A stretch of DNA of 64,000 bases from Novakomyces olei (GCA_016906335.1 JADEYG010000009.1:1589259-1653258); one strand, 5' to 3'. Shown: positions 1 through 12,078, numbered from the stretch's first letter. Made by a program: numbers and translations. The notes: generated from the letters alone by a model not told the origin.

Positions 1-678
1 TAAGTTATATAGAGTCAACAGAGTACATAAAGTACAAGTATATAAAGTACCAAGTATATAATGTAGAAAGGACCAAAAGTGAGAAAGACCAATAATAAGA
101 AAGACCAAAAGTAAGAAAGACCGGATCACACGAAATCAAACGGTCTCATTACTCGCGAAAGTTAAGCAATATTGCGAGCAATTCCGATTCGCACAAACCA
201 ATCTAACACGAGAATTAATTAGTTACTACGGAAAACCCTTTGTGAAGGGATAAGTAACGCGTATTTACGCGTTACGCGTTGTATTTTACGACGCGTTACC
301 GCATTTGGGAGATGCGCAGAGGAGACCGGCGACAAGAATTGGGCACGTTTTATTTTGCATCCAAACCAACACGCAAAAGAGCATTCGCTCAAAAGTCTCT
401 TGGCAGGACGGAAGAGCATATATTGTTCACGTTCGGCACAAGACATTCTCTTTTTCTCTGTTCAAAAAGGCCGTTGTCTCTACGGCAGAAGCCCGATTCC
501 CTGGCTGTCTCGGTTTTTTTAACCTTTTTCATCGAGCTTGAAAATTCGGCCACACTGGACCTTTGAGTCAGTGCGGGACAGTTCGCCTTCAGCGCTACAA
601 CGTCAGACTCGCTCTGCGTGAACCGTCTTTGGCTTTATCCTTTCTTATTTGAGTGGAGCGTTGGCGCTTACTTTCAAT
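1..678. other. Gene-free left edge
   Basis: No coding region is recognised here. The first 130 bases carry short degenerate repeats around AGAAAGACCAA. From about 250 to 600 the sequence is more balanced in base composition and opens in several frames, but none gives a recognisable protein. It is probably the promoter and 5' leader of the RhoGEF-like gene that follows, or the end of a gene outside the window. Confidence 0.5.
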
Positions 679-3600
679 ATGACGGCATCGCCGCGGATTC
701 CTTCTACTGTATGTGTAAGCTGCCGATTTTTTGTTTAGCCCTTCAACTCGACCTGAAAGTTGCACACTGGTTTTATTCTACTCGTTTCTATATTTCTTCA
801 CTTGTTTAATTATTCTATTTAATTCCTTTTATTTGATTTGATTGATTTGATTTGATTGATTTGATTGATTTGATTGATTTGATTGATTTGATTGATTTGA
901 TTGATTTGATTGATTTGATTGATTTGATTGATTTGATTGATTTGATTGATTTGATTGATTTGATTGATTTGATTGATTTGATTGATTTGATTGATTTGAT
1001 TGATTTGATTGATTTGATTGATTTGATTGATTTGATTGATTTGATTGATTTGATTGATTTGATTGATTTGATTGATTTGATTGATTTGATTTGATTTGAT
1101 TTGATTGATTTGATTGATTTGATTGATTTGATTGATTTGATTGATTTGATTGATTTGATTGATTTGATTGATTTGATTGATTTGATTTGATTTGATTTGA
1201 TTTGATTGATTGATTTGATTTGATTATTTGAGTTATTTGAGTTATTTGATTTGATTTGATTTATTTGATTTGATTTGATCTGGTTGATTTGATTTGGTTG
1301 ATTTGATTTGGTTTATTTGATTTATTTGATTTAATTTATTTGACTTATTGATTTGATTTAATTACATTAATTTCATTAAATTATATTTAATTTCCATTGG
1401 AGCTGACAGGCAGGGCCCCACACGGCCGCTATTTTCCCGTGCCCGGCCCGTGAGGCTGGCGGAAGAGACTCCCGACACCCCCGACAGCGGCAGCGGCAGC
1501 GGAGACGATCCCGCTGGCCGACCAGAAGGAGCAGTCGGGGCGGCAGCGCCGTATACAAACTGGTCGTACCCTTACCAGAAAACCCCTGTCCCCCGTCGGC
1601 CGAAGCCGGCAGCGGCAGCGGGACTTTTACTGCCAATTGCCGCTCAGAATGCGCCACCGCCGACAGTTTTGCCCGATCTTTTGGCCGACGTGGAAACGGA
1701 CGAAGGCAATTCGTCGTCGTCCAGTTCAATAATGCACAAGGCAAGTTTGTCTGTCGCATCGAGCAGTACAAATTCGTATAAAAATACGAATACAAACACA
1801 AATTCGTATAAAAATACCAGTACAAATAGCGGAGCAGACGGCAGCGGTCCGCCGCCTGATTTTGCGCCTCCGCCACCGCCATTGCCGATGAGCGGCAATC
1901 GCCCTTCTTTCCTTGTGAGTCCGTCAGAGCTGAGGTCAGTTTACGCAGACTCTGAGGCGCCAATGAGCCCCTTTGGCCCAATTTCGCCACTCGCACGAGG
2001 CGATATTGCCTACTCGCTGGAGCAGATAAGCGACGAGTACATTGCCGGCGAGTCTGTATACTGTGCGTACCTGCAAACAGCCATTTCTGCAGTGGCCGAG
2101 TGTCCTGTTCCTCTTCTCGCAGAGGGAACAATGCACTGCCTTTTGCGAATGCACCGAATCTCAGAGACGATGCTTAAAGCCGTCACTGCCGATACCAATC
2201 ATTTGAACCTTCTCGCGTCTTTTATCGTGTTTCCTGAGCTCGCACGGTCACTGTACGTGGAGTACGTGACAATGTTTCGACTCGGGTGGGACGTTTATCC
2301 CTACGAGAAAGAAATGGGAAAAAATTGGGAAGAAAAGGGAAGAAATGGGGAAGAAATGGGAAGAAATGGGGAAGAAATGGACCAAAATGGGGAAGAAATG
2401 GACAAAAATGGAGAAAAAAAGGACAAAAATCAGGAAAAAAATGACAAAAATCAGGACAAAAAAGAGACAAACGAGACAACCAGCAACGAGGCAGGAGCAG
2501 TAGCGCATATTAGAGCAGTGCTTTCTACACTGCCGCCAGTCGAGCAGTCGCTCGATTGGCTGCTTAAACGGCCGCTCGCCCGGCTTCGTTCGTACACGTG
2601 TATATACAAAAAACTGCTTCAGCTCGGACTGCAGAACGACACAGCCTACCGCGCCGAGGCAGAGCGGCTGCAAGTGGCACACGATAAAGTGTACAGCCTT
2701 TTGAGGCTCGCAAGAGCCAAATTTAGTGAGGAGAGGAGGCGATTGAGTGGCTCAAGGCGGAGCGGCCTCTGTATCCGCTCCGGACTGTGGTCTGAGCAGA
2801 TGCGTTTGGCCGCGAGAGCTCTGCCCTCAGAGCTGGACGCGTCACGTACACGTGACGCGTTGTCTTTAGAACCTGTAGAAAATTACGCGTTGGATAATAT
2901 TTACGCGTCAGAAAATTACGCGTCAGAGAGGCAGATTGTAGCGCGACGCGTTTTTGCCTTTAGTATGATGCACACTGCCTCGGCGACTCTGACGCAGTGC
3001 GCACGCGTCGAGTGCATTGTCCTCACTGACGCGCTCGTCGTGGCCGCGCGCCCACGCGTCGGAAAGCTGAGGCTCATGTTCCCACCTATCCCACACTCGG
3101 CGTGGGCTGTCAGTAAAGAGGACAAGAGTGGCGTCGAGATTGCCGTTTATGGCCAAGAGCGGATGCAGTTTGCGGAAGAGCAAAAGAGCAGTGGAAATGA
3201 CGAGGCGATTAGGAGCGAATCGCTGCCAATTCTCGATCTACGCGAGTTTGTAGACGTTTTGCACGGAGTACACGTGCAAACTGCCAAAGGCAGTGCCAAA
3301 GGCACTGCCGAAGGCAGTTTTTTAGGCAATTTTGGAGGCAATTTTGGAGGCAGTTTTGTACACAATTCTACTTCCAATTCTACAGCCAATTCTATACACA
3401 ATTCTGGTGCCGGCGGAATTGCCGGCGGAATTGCCGGTCTGTCGCTGAGCCAAAGCCAGGCGAGTCTGGCTACAGACTCGCTGCATTCAGTGCGCAGTTC
3501 AGCAATAAGCGGCAGCGGCAATTTGTACCTTTATCAGACCAGCGGCAGCTCTAACGGCAGCTCTGGCCGGCGGACCAGTAGAGCAGCAGCAGTCCCGAGT

Positions 3601-4872
3601 CCTATTGTGGAAGAGTTTGGAGGAGAGGAGCAGTCAGAGAGAGAGAGGGCAGAGAGAAATACGGCAGAAAGAGAGAAATCAGAAAGGTTGGACATAGCAA
3701 AAACCGGCAAAGGCAGTGAGCCTGTGCCTCTTGACGAAGCGTCGCCAAGTGCGAGCGAAAAGTCGTGGAAACCGCTGCGCCTGTCCCTTTCGTCCCGCAG
3801 CGGTTTTACCAGCTCGTCAGGGTTTTCCAGCAGCCGAACGATTGACAGGATCGAGGAAGAGGAGGAGGAGGAGAATGAGAAGGGAGAGAGGACAAAAGAG
3901 AGGACAATAGAGAGAGAAGAAAGAGGAGAAAGAGAAGAGAGTCAAAGAGAAAGAGGAGAAAGACAAGCGACTCTGGAAAAGACAGCCGGTGGCAGAACGG
4001 GGACAGTACGGCCGGCAGAGTTAAAGGAAAATGCCTCCAAAGTAAACGAGCTGAGCGAGACGGGAGACGGGCAGGAAAACAGAGGTCTAAAGGCAAAAGG
4101 CCAAGAGAGAGAGGCAGAAACCAGTGGTAAAAAAGCCAGTACTCGCCCGCCCGAGCCTGGCGAATCGCAAGGTCCCTCCCTTAGCCCTGAGCCGTGTGGG
4201 TTCGAGTGCGGTCTGCCTGGGATAAACTCTTCGCCGCTGGTAGCCTCACCGAGAAAATGGGCTCGAGCCTCGATCCTGCTGGGCGGTAAACCCGGCCAGG
4301 AGAACCAGGGTCTCTTGTTTGCAAGCAGACGGCTTTCTTATGGCAAAAGAAAGGGGCCAATGACAAAAGGCAGTAGTGACTGGGCCGAGTCTTGCAGCAA
4401 CAGTATTTCTGCCATTGAGTGCTCTCCGAAACGCGACCATTCACAGATGAGTGCCTCTTCAGCTTCTGCTGCTTTTGCTTCTGCTATTGACGCTTCTCCC
4501 TCTAAAAAACCGGCAATGCTGAGCCGAAACTGTGGTGAAAGGCACCTCGACAGGTTCCCGCGGCCGCCAATGTCTATTTTACAGGATTTTACAGTGGGAG
4601 AAAAGGCCTCTACAGTGGCAGAGCAGGCAGAAATGCCTGCAGTATATGGACCTGTGCCGTGGAGGCCAAACGGGTCTGGCGCCAGCAGCGAGAGCCGTTG
4701 GCCTGGTGCAGCAGATACTGCGGCTTCGAATCCCCGTGGCCACGGCCCTCAAATACGGAGGTCGGGGTCTGTACGTAAAGCTAATTATACAGCTACGGGG
4801 GCACCAGCGCGGAGGACGCGGATGTTTTCACGGTTTATTGGTGGCTTTTCACGCCGGAAGAATCGCGATTGA
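679..4872 (+). CDS. RhoGEF-like protein with DH and probable PH domain
   Basis: Proposed join(679..708,1414..4872), 1163 aa. The main frame is open from before position 1450 without a good ATG. A ten-codon exon ATG..ACT at 679-708 ends in GTATGT, and CTGACAGGCAG at 1403-1413 restores the frame, giving MTASPRIPST followed by GPTRPLFSRA. Residues ~211-450 look like a Dbl-homology domain: an opening helix with ISDEYIAGESVY and the signature LLKRPLARLRSYTCIYKKLL. Residues ~520-560 resemble PH strands. Dbl proteins load GTP on Rho/Cdc42 GTPases at the cortex during polarised growth. A highly charged repeat (NGEEM, KNQDK) of ~55 residues interrupts the DH domain. The long C-terminal half is disordered, Ser-, Glu- and Arg-rich. 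I cannot assign it to Bud3, Fus2 or another named GEF. Exon 1 is the least certain part. Confidence 0.6.
836..1366 (+). repeat. 9-bp tandem repeat filling an intron
   Basis: Unit TTTGATTGA, about 30 near-perfect copies to ~1085, then degenerating variants (TTTGA, GGTTGATT). It lies wholly within the proposed 705-nt first intron of the RhoGEF-like gene. The (Ile-Asp-Leu)n frame through it is a by-product of the 9-base period, not a gene. Confidence 0.95.
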
Positions 4873-5569
4873 AGCGGCAGTTATGATTTTGTTTTCATCT
4901 AGTTGATTTTGTTTGTTTAATTGCTGTTGTTTAATTGCTGTTGTTTAATTGCTGTTGTTTAATTGCTGTTTGTCTGTTTGTTATTTGTCTAATTGCTGTT
5001 TGTCTATTTGTAGTTTGTCTTATTTTATTATTTATTTATTAATCAATTTTGGCTAAACAGAATGGTTCTTTAAAGGACACATGATTCTTTTCTTTTAATC
5101 AGTTTTTGGCTCATTTTTCTGTTGATTGGTGCTTGTAACCTTTTGACATGCGGCTTTGGGGTTGTTTGTTGTAGTGCACGGCTGTTGTTTATAGAGCTCG
5201 TCGATAGCCGGGATACATTCGTATAGTATAATTCACTATTGGCTTTAAATGACCGCCGTTTGTCAGGCATTGTAATGAAACTAGCGGCGTTTGCTTTGTG
5301 ATACTGCTAATAAACCCATAAACCCATAAACGCATAAACCCTAACCCTACAAAACCTACAAACTTTGGTCTTCCTTTAGTCACAGGAACAGGCTGATTAG
5401 TCATACTGATTAGTCACAACGACTTGCTATATAAGTAGAGTAGTAATAATGTACGCTAATATATTCATAAACGGGACTAATAAAGTCGCGTGGCCATCAA
5501 CACGGCCATCACCGCGGCCATCCGACTCGGCAATAAACAGACTAACCAGAAAACCCTTTACAACGAGCA
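4873..5569. other. Intergenic with short tandem repeats
   Basis: 4913-5010 holds about five copies of a 14-bp unit around TTGCTGTTGTTTAA. 5306-5350 holds ACCCATAAA repeats running into AACCCTAACCCT, a short telomere-like string. 5490-5530 has three CGGCCATC repeats just before the next gene. No gene is recognised. Confidence 0.6.
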
Positions 5570-6772
5570 ATGGCGGACAGGGCGCCGCTTATCGATCTAA
5601 TGCGGGGCACTTGTGTCTTTGCTATGATTATGGCGAATTCGAGCGGCAAAGATGACGCCAGTTTCTCCCAATTGCAGCACCATAAAGGCCTCGTTACGGA
5701 CCGCATAACGTTTGCCGACACGATTTCCCCGCATTTCTTATTCCTCTCGGGAATGTCGATCGGTGCACGTGACTTGGGTCACGTGCACAGACGCGTCGGC
5801 TATACGCGAGCTGCGGTGCAGCGCTGTGCAAAGCTGTTTGCCATTGGCGTCGCGTTTAACGCGTGCACAAACGCGTTAAAGGGCGAAAAGTTACGCGTAC
5901 GCGTTCCCGGCGTTCTACAGAGGAGTGCGTTAGCTGGCGCGGCAGTTTTGCTGCTGCCAAGCTCTGGTCCGGCTCAGTACGCGACGCCAGTCTTGCTTGG
6001 AACTGCCTGGTTTTCCGCTAATTATCTGCTCGTGGAGGCGGCCAAGGCTCGAGGCAGCGAGACAGGAGAGGAGAGAGAAGGAAGGGAGAGAGAAGAAGAG
6101 AGAGAAAAAGAGAAAGAAAAAGAAGAAAAAGAAGGAGGCAGATTCAATGCGCAGGCAGTCATCGACAAGAGACTACTGCCAAAATCTTGTCTTTACAGTC
6201 CACAGGGAGACGATCCCGAAGGCCTTTTAGGCTCAGTGACCACTGCTGTCGTTAATGTATGGGCCGGCCGCTTAGTAGCCCATTTTATTGCTCGCGGACA
6301 CCTTTTTGGCTACAATTTAACTGCTAATTCTGTGGCTGTTGCTCTTGCCTCGTGCGGCTGTTTTCTAGCTCTACCGGCAACTGCCGTTTTGAAACGATCT
6401 GCTCCCCTAAGCAAACCGCTTTTTACGCCTACTTTTTCCGCTCATACAGTCGGTATAAGCTGCGTTTATACGGCGGCCAGTATTTTGCTCTTGCAGTGTC
6501 TCCCGACTCGCTACTGCGAGGGCCTTTTATGCCTCGGAGCTGAATCTCTTCCTGTTTTTTTGGCCTCTGATCTCTTGCGCGCTTTGCTCAGGAGACCTTT
6601 GAGCAGCGGCTCCAGCTTATGGGACCAGGCTGTGAAATTTGTAAGCAAATTCGTGCCCAATCGGCGGTGGAGGGACGCAATTGCTGGGTTTGCTGTTTCC
6701 TTGCTCTGGGCCATTATGTGGAAGGATGTGGCAAAGTGTTTGGTGCGGAACGGCATTAAACTGCGCCTGTGA
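5570..6772 (+). CDS. HGSNAT-like multispanning acetyltransferase
   Basis: Uninterrupted, 400 aa, starting at the first in-frame ATG. The N-terminus (LIDLMRGTCVFAMIMANS, then TFADTISPHFLFLSGMSIG) and VPGVLQRSALAG near residue 120 follow the pattern of the heparan-alpha-glucosaminide N-acetyltransferase family (DUF5009/DUF1624-like), whose lysosomal member moves an acetyl group from cytosolic acetyl-CoA across the membrane to a luminal sugar amine. Several hydrophobic segments follow, up to the C-terminal RRWRDAIAGFAVSLLWAIMW. The substrate of fungal homologues is unknown to me. A pure Glu/Lys/Arg run at residues ~164-187 interrupts a loop. The coding sequence contains two perfect hairpins (5763-5788, 5855-5880). 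Confidence 0.7.
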   Translation: MADRAPLIDLMRGTCVFAMIMANSSGKDDASFSQLQHHKGLVTDRITFADTISPHFLFLSGMSIGARDLGHVHRRVGYTRAAVQRCAKLFAIGVAFNACTNALKGEKLRVRVPGVLQRSALAGAAVLLLPSSGPAQYATPVLLGTAWFSANYLLVEAAKARGSETGEEREGREREEEREKEKEKEEKEGGRFNAQAVIDKRLLPKSCLYSPQGDDPEGLLGSVTTAVVNVWAGRLVAHFIARGHLFGYNLTANSVAVALASCGCFLALPATAVLKRSAPLSKPLFTPTFSAHTVGISCVYTAASILLLQCLPTRYCEGLLCLGAESLPVFLASDLLRALLRRPLSSGSSLWDQAVKFVSKFVPNRRWRDAIAGFAVSLLWAIMWKDVAKCLVRNGIKLRL

Positions 6773-7354
6773 TTGGCTCTTGTACGAATATTTAACGTGG
6801 ATGACTGAAATGTTTAGTGTGAATAAAAGGTCAATGATACCGTGGACCGAGAATCGAGAAGACTACAAATCCAGGGAATAGAGAATTATACGCCTAGTGC
6901 AATAAGTGCATTCGTATTTGTGCTCAAAAGTGTTGCAAGTTGCTTCGGCAGTACAAGACTCGCAGGATAAATAGACTCTAAACGTTTATATTGCAAGGCC
7001 GTTTGTGTGTAATTATGAGTATTATCAGAGACAACAAAATATATCAGCAGTATTTTATACAGTATAAAGCAGTGAGCGTGGTATACGGTTAACACATAAC
7101 GGTAAACAAATATGACCGACCATACACGAATCTGGACGTACTCGAACAAAACTTTGGATTGCATTGAGCCTGGAATGCTTTATATATTCAATATATGTTC
7201 ACGTATAACCTTGTGTTTAATATCCGACATGGAATCGATTCGTAGACTGGTCCCTGCTGGAATAATTAGAAATCATCATACACTTTGTAATGCAAAACAG
7301 TAGCGAGTGCCGCACTTGAGCACGTTAAACGACAGTTGGGCGAAGCATTATGGC
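6773..7354. other. Intergenic, nothing recognised
   Basis: AT-rich spacer between the convergent HGSNAT-like and PIN-like genes. Only short open frames without recognisable content were seen. It probably holds the 3' UTRs of both genes. Confidence 0.6.
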
Positions 7355-7680
7355 CTACAACAGACTGTGAATCCGTGATAACGCATCAACGATAGCAGAG
7401 GGCTCATCACGGGCAAACTCGACAGTTTCCAGTCCCAAAATGACCAGCAAGATGGTCGAGGGAGTAGCGAAAATGAGCTAAACTGTTAGTAATGGTAAAT
7501 AGATAAATAAATAAATAGATAAATAGATAAATAGATAAATAGATAAATAGATAAATAGATAAATAGATAAATAGATAAATAGATAAATAAATAAATAGAT
7601 AAATAGATAAATAGATAAATAGATAAATAGATAAATAAATAAATAAACAAATAAACAAATAAATTAAATAAACAAATAAA

Positions 7681-7752
<72 letters not shown>

Positions 7753-9628
7753 ATTAAATAAATTAAATAAATAAACGAAAAAATTATTTGGTACATACAT
7801 AATCCCACCAGAGAACCATTGCGCATTCGCGCTCAAATACACGGTTCAATTGGCAAATCTGTGTCAGCTGGATGGCAGTGGGAGATCCCACCAAGAGAAA
7901 CATGACGATGACGAAAATAGGATCGTCAATAGCTCCAACATCACAAAACTTTGCCAGCAAAACGAAAAGCGGAAGCAGTATTGCCGGCACCAAAACCATT
8001 CGCCCCACAATACAGGCATAAACGACTCGTTTTGATTGCTGACGGACATCCGCAGACTGTTCCTCGCCCATATCTGTACAAAAACTGCCGCCTAAAACGA
8101 GTAAAATCATGGGAATAGCCACATTTGCCAATGCCTCAATAGCTCTGATCAAACTTCCGTTCAAAAAAGTGCCCTCTCTGAACAAGTAATCTTGCAAAGG
8201 ACCAATCAGGGCGACGATAATGCCCGCCAGCATTGCCCACAGTGGGAAATTCATCTGTTCCCACACGCGTAAGCCAAAGTTTTGTAGCCGCGTCCGCCAC
8301 CAGGGCCATTCGCGAGGCGAAGAGCCTCCGTCCTGTTCCGACCCGGAATCAGCCGGCTCAACAGTGGGAAAAGACGTTATCCTCGCTTGATTTAATGGGC
8401 TTATTCTGGGCTCTGCGAGCCTTGTCTCTGAAGCACTCGGCCTGACTAATGAATCGTGCTCTCTTGCCTCCTCGTCCAAGTTTTGCTCAAGCTGGGAATC
8501 GTCCTCTTCTTCAAGGCCAGCTCCGTCCGGAGAGTGCCTGCTCTTGTTGCTATTGGCGGATGGAATTTCACGGTCAGTACTGCTGTTTGAACCCTCGCTT
8601 GCTATGAGCAGCTCCTGTTCTGTATACGGAGCCAGCAGGGAAGAATAGCCCCAAGACCAGCGGAGCATCTGGCCGAGCTGAGCAAATATCATCAGATATA
8701 AAATGCCCCGTGAAGCGATACCCGACTTTGTATCGTTCGGCTCCCTGTCCCACTGCAGGCCGTCGAGGGAGTAAGCCAGGGTGGTTACGAGTGCAACGGG
8801 GAGAGAATTGGCATTTTGAAATATTACACAAGCGCTCACAAAGTTTTGCTGCCGACGGTTGAATCGGAGCAGACGGCTAATCGTGACGGAGACGGTCCAG
8901 GAAACGAGGGTCAAAATGACAAAGATCACGGGGAGCAGCCAAATATCGCCAAAGCCTTCCGGGTCAAGTGATTTTGCTACTTTGGAAAAGACTAGAGCCG
9001 GCGTGAATAGGTACATATTGAGGTGGGCCAGCGCCTGTTGTGCTGATTAGTATACATCCAGCTTGACGGAGCCCATGGCAATGAAAAAGGCCGGTACGGA
9101 ATAGGGAGATAGTGGAGATGAAACGGTAATGAAAATGGCAATAAAATGGCAATAAAATGGCAATAAAATGGCAATAAAATGGCAATAAAATGGCAATAAA
9201 ATGGCAATAAAATGGCAATAAAATGGCAATATAATGGCAATAAAATGGCAATAAAATGGCAATAGAATGGCAATAAAATGGCAATAAAATGGCAATAAAA
9301 TGGCAATACAATAGTAATTAAAATAGAAATTAAAATGAAATGGCAATGACGATGATGACAATAAAGAAAACAACGATAACCAGGATTAAACGATGGCGGA
9401 TCGCTGCTGAAAATTAAACAATAAAAACCAAAAGTAATGCGAATTAGCCCGATCATATTTGCCAGAGTAAATACTGCAGTAATTCAGTCCAAGAGAACTT
9501 ACCTTTTGTGTCTGCTTTGTAAGAAAGCCATTTCTAGCGAGTAAAAAGCCGCCCGTTGCAATAACAAAAACTTCCAAGACTGCTTTTAGAGTTTGTGTGA
9601 ATAGCGACAGCAATGGAGCATGCGCCAT
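7355..9628 (-). CDS. PIN-like auxin-efflux-carrier-family membrane transporter
   Basis: Proposed complement(join(7355..7477,7799..9034,9503..9628)), 494 aa. Exon 1 ends at GTAAGT after LTKQTQK and joins ALAHLNMYLFTPALVFSK. Exon 2 ends at GTATGT after WWDY. The third exon, after TACTAACAGTTTAG, supplies the last hydrophobic helix LIFATPSTILLVILGL, expected in the family and absent from the unspliced frame. All phases match. The family (PF03547) comprises ten-helix carriers such as plant PIN/PILS and yeast Ecm3. The two five-helix halves (residues ~7-160 and ~285-475) are separated by an acidic, Ser-rich cytoplasmic loop. The sequence FLLVGSPTAIQLTQIC is typical of the second half. Fungal members usually sit in the ER or other endomembranes and their cargo is unsettled. 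Both introns are packed with tandem repeats. Confidence 0.82.
7495..7786. repeat. 8-bp and 4-bp tandem repeats in intron 2 of the PIN-like gene
   Basis: Unit AAATAGAT (about 18 copies, 7497-7635), then AAAT/AAAC tetramers to ~7785. All lie inside the 321-nt second intron of the carrier gene (7478-7798). Confidence 0.95.
9128..9312. repeat. 12-bp tandem repeat in intron 1 of the PIN-like gene
   Basis: About 15 copies of AAAATGGCAATA, nearly perfect, inside the proposed 468-nt intron 9035-9502. Degenerate copies continue to ~9370. Confidence 0.95.
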
Positions 9629-10562
9629 ACGTAATTCAGCAAACGTATATGAGAAACAGTGAGGGTTTGAGGTTGTAAATTACGATCGCCGCTAACGAGG
9701 AGACGCGATACAGAGTCGACCAGTTCACTTGTGCCTCCAGAAAAAAAGAAGAAAAAATGCTTGTCAGATTGGCAGCAGCAGCTGCTGTTCAAGGTATAAT
9801 CGTGGCCTTAAAACGCCGCGTTCTAATGCTCTTGTCGGCCTGTTTCGACGTCGACGCTGCTGTCCAATGACGTGTGATTGACAGCTTCAGAACACCCTAA
9901 GAAAAACGAGACTATTGAAAGGATTTGTTGTGTATTATCCAAGTAATATAGTGACTCGTGGAAAATGGAAAAATATTGGATTGTTCATATATTGTCAATT
10001 TATTATTAATTTATTGTTAATTTATTGTTAAAGCTTACAAAAATAGCCATCTATTGAGTGTCTAGAGTCTATTAATCTATTAATCTAATTGATCTATTGA
10101 TCTATTGATCTATTGATCTATTGATCTATTGATCTATTGATCTATTGATCTATTGATCTATTAATCTATAGAGTCCATTGACTGGTAAGTTGACGTCTGA
10201 CGCAGTCGGCAGATTATTGTATGCTATAGTGGTATAATAGTCGGCTCAGCCTGAATGACTAATCAATAGTCCAGCGAGCGCATGTAGCATTACATAGCAC
10301 GCAGCCAAGATTATCTTGCCGCCCGCCGTACGCCTTCTACTCCAAGATGGAAGAAAACCCTGACCAGAACACGTACATTACACGAACACTGTATGCACAC
10401 TATTGTGGGAGAAGATTAATAGGCCCACTTGAAAAAAATAATATAGCGTAAATAAGGGTGAGAAGCGACCAAACTTGCCGTCACGCTACAGCGAACAGCG
10501 TGTTGCAGACAGTCTAAAGGGGACGAGTCCGATCAGTAAAAGTCCTTAAAAAATAGCCAAAA
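9629..10562. other. Intergenic between divergent carrier and LSC1 genes, with an 8-bp repeat
   Basis: This is the shared upstream region of the PIN-like gene (minus) and succinyl-CoA ligase alpha (plus). 10079-10165 holds ten copies of TCTATTGA. Nothing else is recognised. Confidence 0.6.
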
Positions 10563-12078
10563 ATGCGTTCATCCGCAGCAATGGCGACACGATCTCTGCG
10601 CTTGGCGGTACGGTCGTTTTCTGCTTCCGCACGTAAGCACAACAGCGGCGATGATCTGTACGCTCAGACGCTAAAGAACCTTAAAATCAACGACAAGACA
10701 AAAGTCTTGTACCAGGTATGGCTTTGCGAAGCAAATATGGCTGAGCTGACGCTTTGATATAGGGCTTTACCGGCAGACAGGGCACTTTTCACGCACAGCA
10801 AGGTATGTATTGGGCAACACGTCTTTTTTCTATTTTATAGAGATTTTTGGTCGAACGTGATTCGGTTATGGCAATTTTATACAGAAGGCAATTTGTATAG
10901 AAAGCAATCTGTACAGAAGGCAATTTGTACAGAAAACAATTTATACAGAAGGCAATTTGTACAGAAACATGTTTAAGCAGAAAGCAATTTGTACAGAAAA
11001 CAATTTTATGCAGAAAACAATAACAATTTTGTACAGAAAACAAAAACAATTTTGTATAGAAAACAATTTTAAACAAAAACAATTTGTACAGAAAACAATT
11101 TTAAACGAAAACAATTTGTACAGAAAACAAGAGCTGCAGTTTTCTAGACTACACTTTGCCAAAGCATTGCTACTTTATTGCCATTCGTGTCTATGCAAAG
11201 AATTTTCTTTCTATTTATCACAACTTTCCCCTATTGAACAGCCCTTTTAACTATCAGCATTGGAATATAACACGAAAATCGTTGGAGGCACAAACCCCAA
11301 AAAAGCGGGCGAGCTGCATTTAGGTCTCCCCGTGTTTGGGACAATTGCGGACGCGATGAAGGAAACAAAAGCCGACGCGTCTGCAGTATTCGTACCCCCG
11401 CCGCTTGCTGCGGGAGCCATAATGGAGGCAATTGAAGCTCAAGTTCCTCTTGTTGTCGCAATCACAGAAGGAATTCCTCAGCACGATATGCTGCGAGTGA
11501 CATCGGCCTTGCGAACTCAAAACAAGACGCGTCTCGTGGGCCCAAACTGCCCTGGTGTGATTGCACCAGAGCAGTGTAAGATTGGCATTATGCCCTCGCA
11601 TATTCACAAACGTGGCAAAGTGGGCATTGTCTCCCGCAGCGGGACGCTTACTTATGAGGCAGTTAATCAGACTACGCAGGTTGGATTAGGGCAGTCGCTG
11701 GTTATCGGGATGGGCGGTGATCCCTTCCCAGGGACAATGTTTCTCGATGCGCTGAGAATATTCTTGGACGATCCAGAGACGGAGGGTATTATACTGATTG
11801 GAGAAATTGGTGGGACTGCAGAGGAAGACGCTGCAGAGTTCTTGCGCCAGGAGAACTTGAAACTAGACTCGCCCAAGCCAGTTGTCGCTTTTATTGCTGG
11901 CGTGACTGCTCCACCGGGCCGCCGTATGGGCCATGCTGGTGCTATCGTGTCGGGTGGTAAGGGCACAGCTGCGTCCAAGCAGCAGGCGCTTTCTGCCGCT
12001 GGAGTAGTGGTGGAAAGAAGCCCGGCTCGACTTGGTGCAGCACTGTATAATGAGTTTGTCAAGCGCGATCTTTTGTAG
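10563..12078 (+). CDS. LSC1: Succinyl-CoA ligase alpha subunit, mitochondrial
   Basis: Proposed join(10563..10715,10763..10802,11258..12078), 337 aa. The enzyme converts succinyl-CoA, NDP and phosphate to succinate, CoA and NTP in the TCA cycle, together with a beta subunit not in this window. The N-terminus ([20 protein letters not shown]) is a mitochondrial presequence. [17 protein letters not shown], rebuilt over the second junction, is the CoA-binding loop. [12 protein letters not shown] and the phosphohistidine segment [14 protein letters not shown] follow. Intron 1 is 47 nt with branch point GCTGAC. Intron 2 is 455 nt, repeat-rich, and ends TTTTAACTATCAG. Length matches the yeast enzyme. 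The enolase-phosphatase gene converges on it. Confidence 0.95.
10875..11135. repeat. Degenerate repeat in intron 2 of LSC1
   Basis: Irregular tandem copies of a 14-18 bp unit around GTACAGAAAACAATTT, spread over about 260 bases. It accounts for most of the length of this intron. Confidence 0.85.

Noticed and set aside
852-1094. An 80-codon (Ile-Asp-Leu)n open frame
   Set aside because: Product of a 9-base tandem repeat inside an intron; no start context, no protein-like composition.
1500-1513. CGG-N8-CCG inside the RhoGEF gene (and another at 38058-38071 inside the FAD oxidase)
   Set aside because: Both are within coding sequence, the first in a GC-rich exon where chance matches are expected; not counted as regulatory sites.
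7407-7826. A Leu/Ile/Tyr-rich minus-strand frame that looks like a membrane protein
   Set aside because: Translation of AAATAGAT/AAAT repeats in an intron of the PIN-like gene; only its last part overlaps a real exon, and that is read in another frame.
8964-9456. Three overlapping frames coding CHFIAILLPFY repeats
   Set aside because: All are translations of the 12-base AAAATGGCAATA array in an intron.
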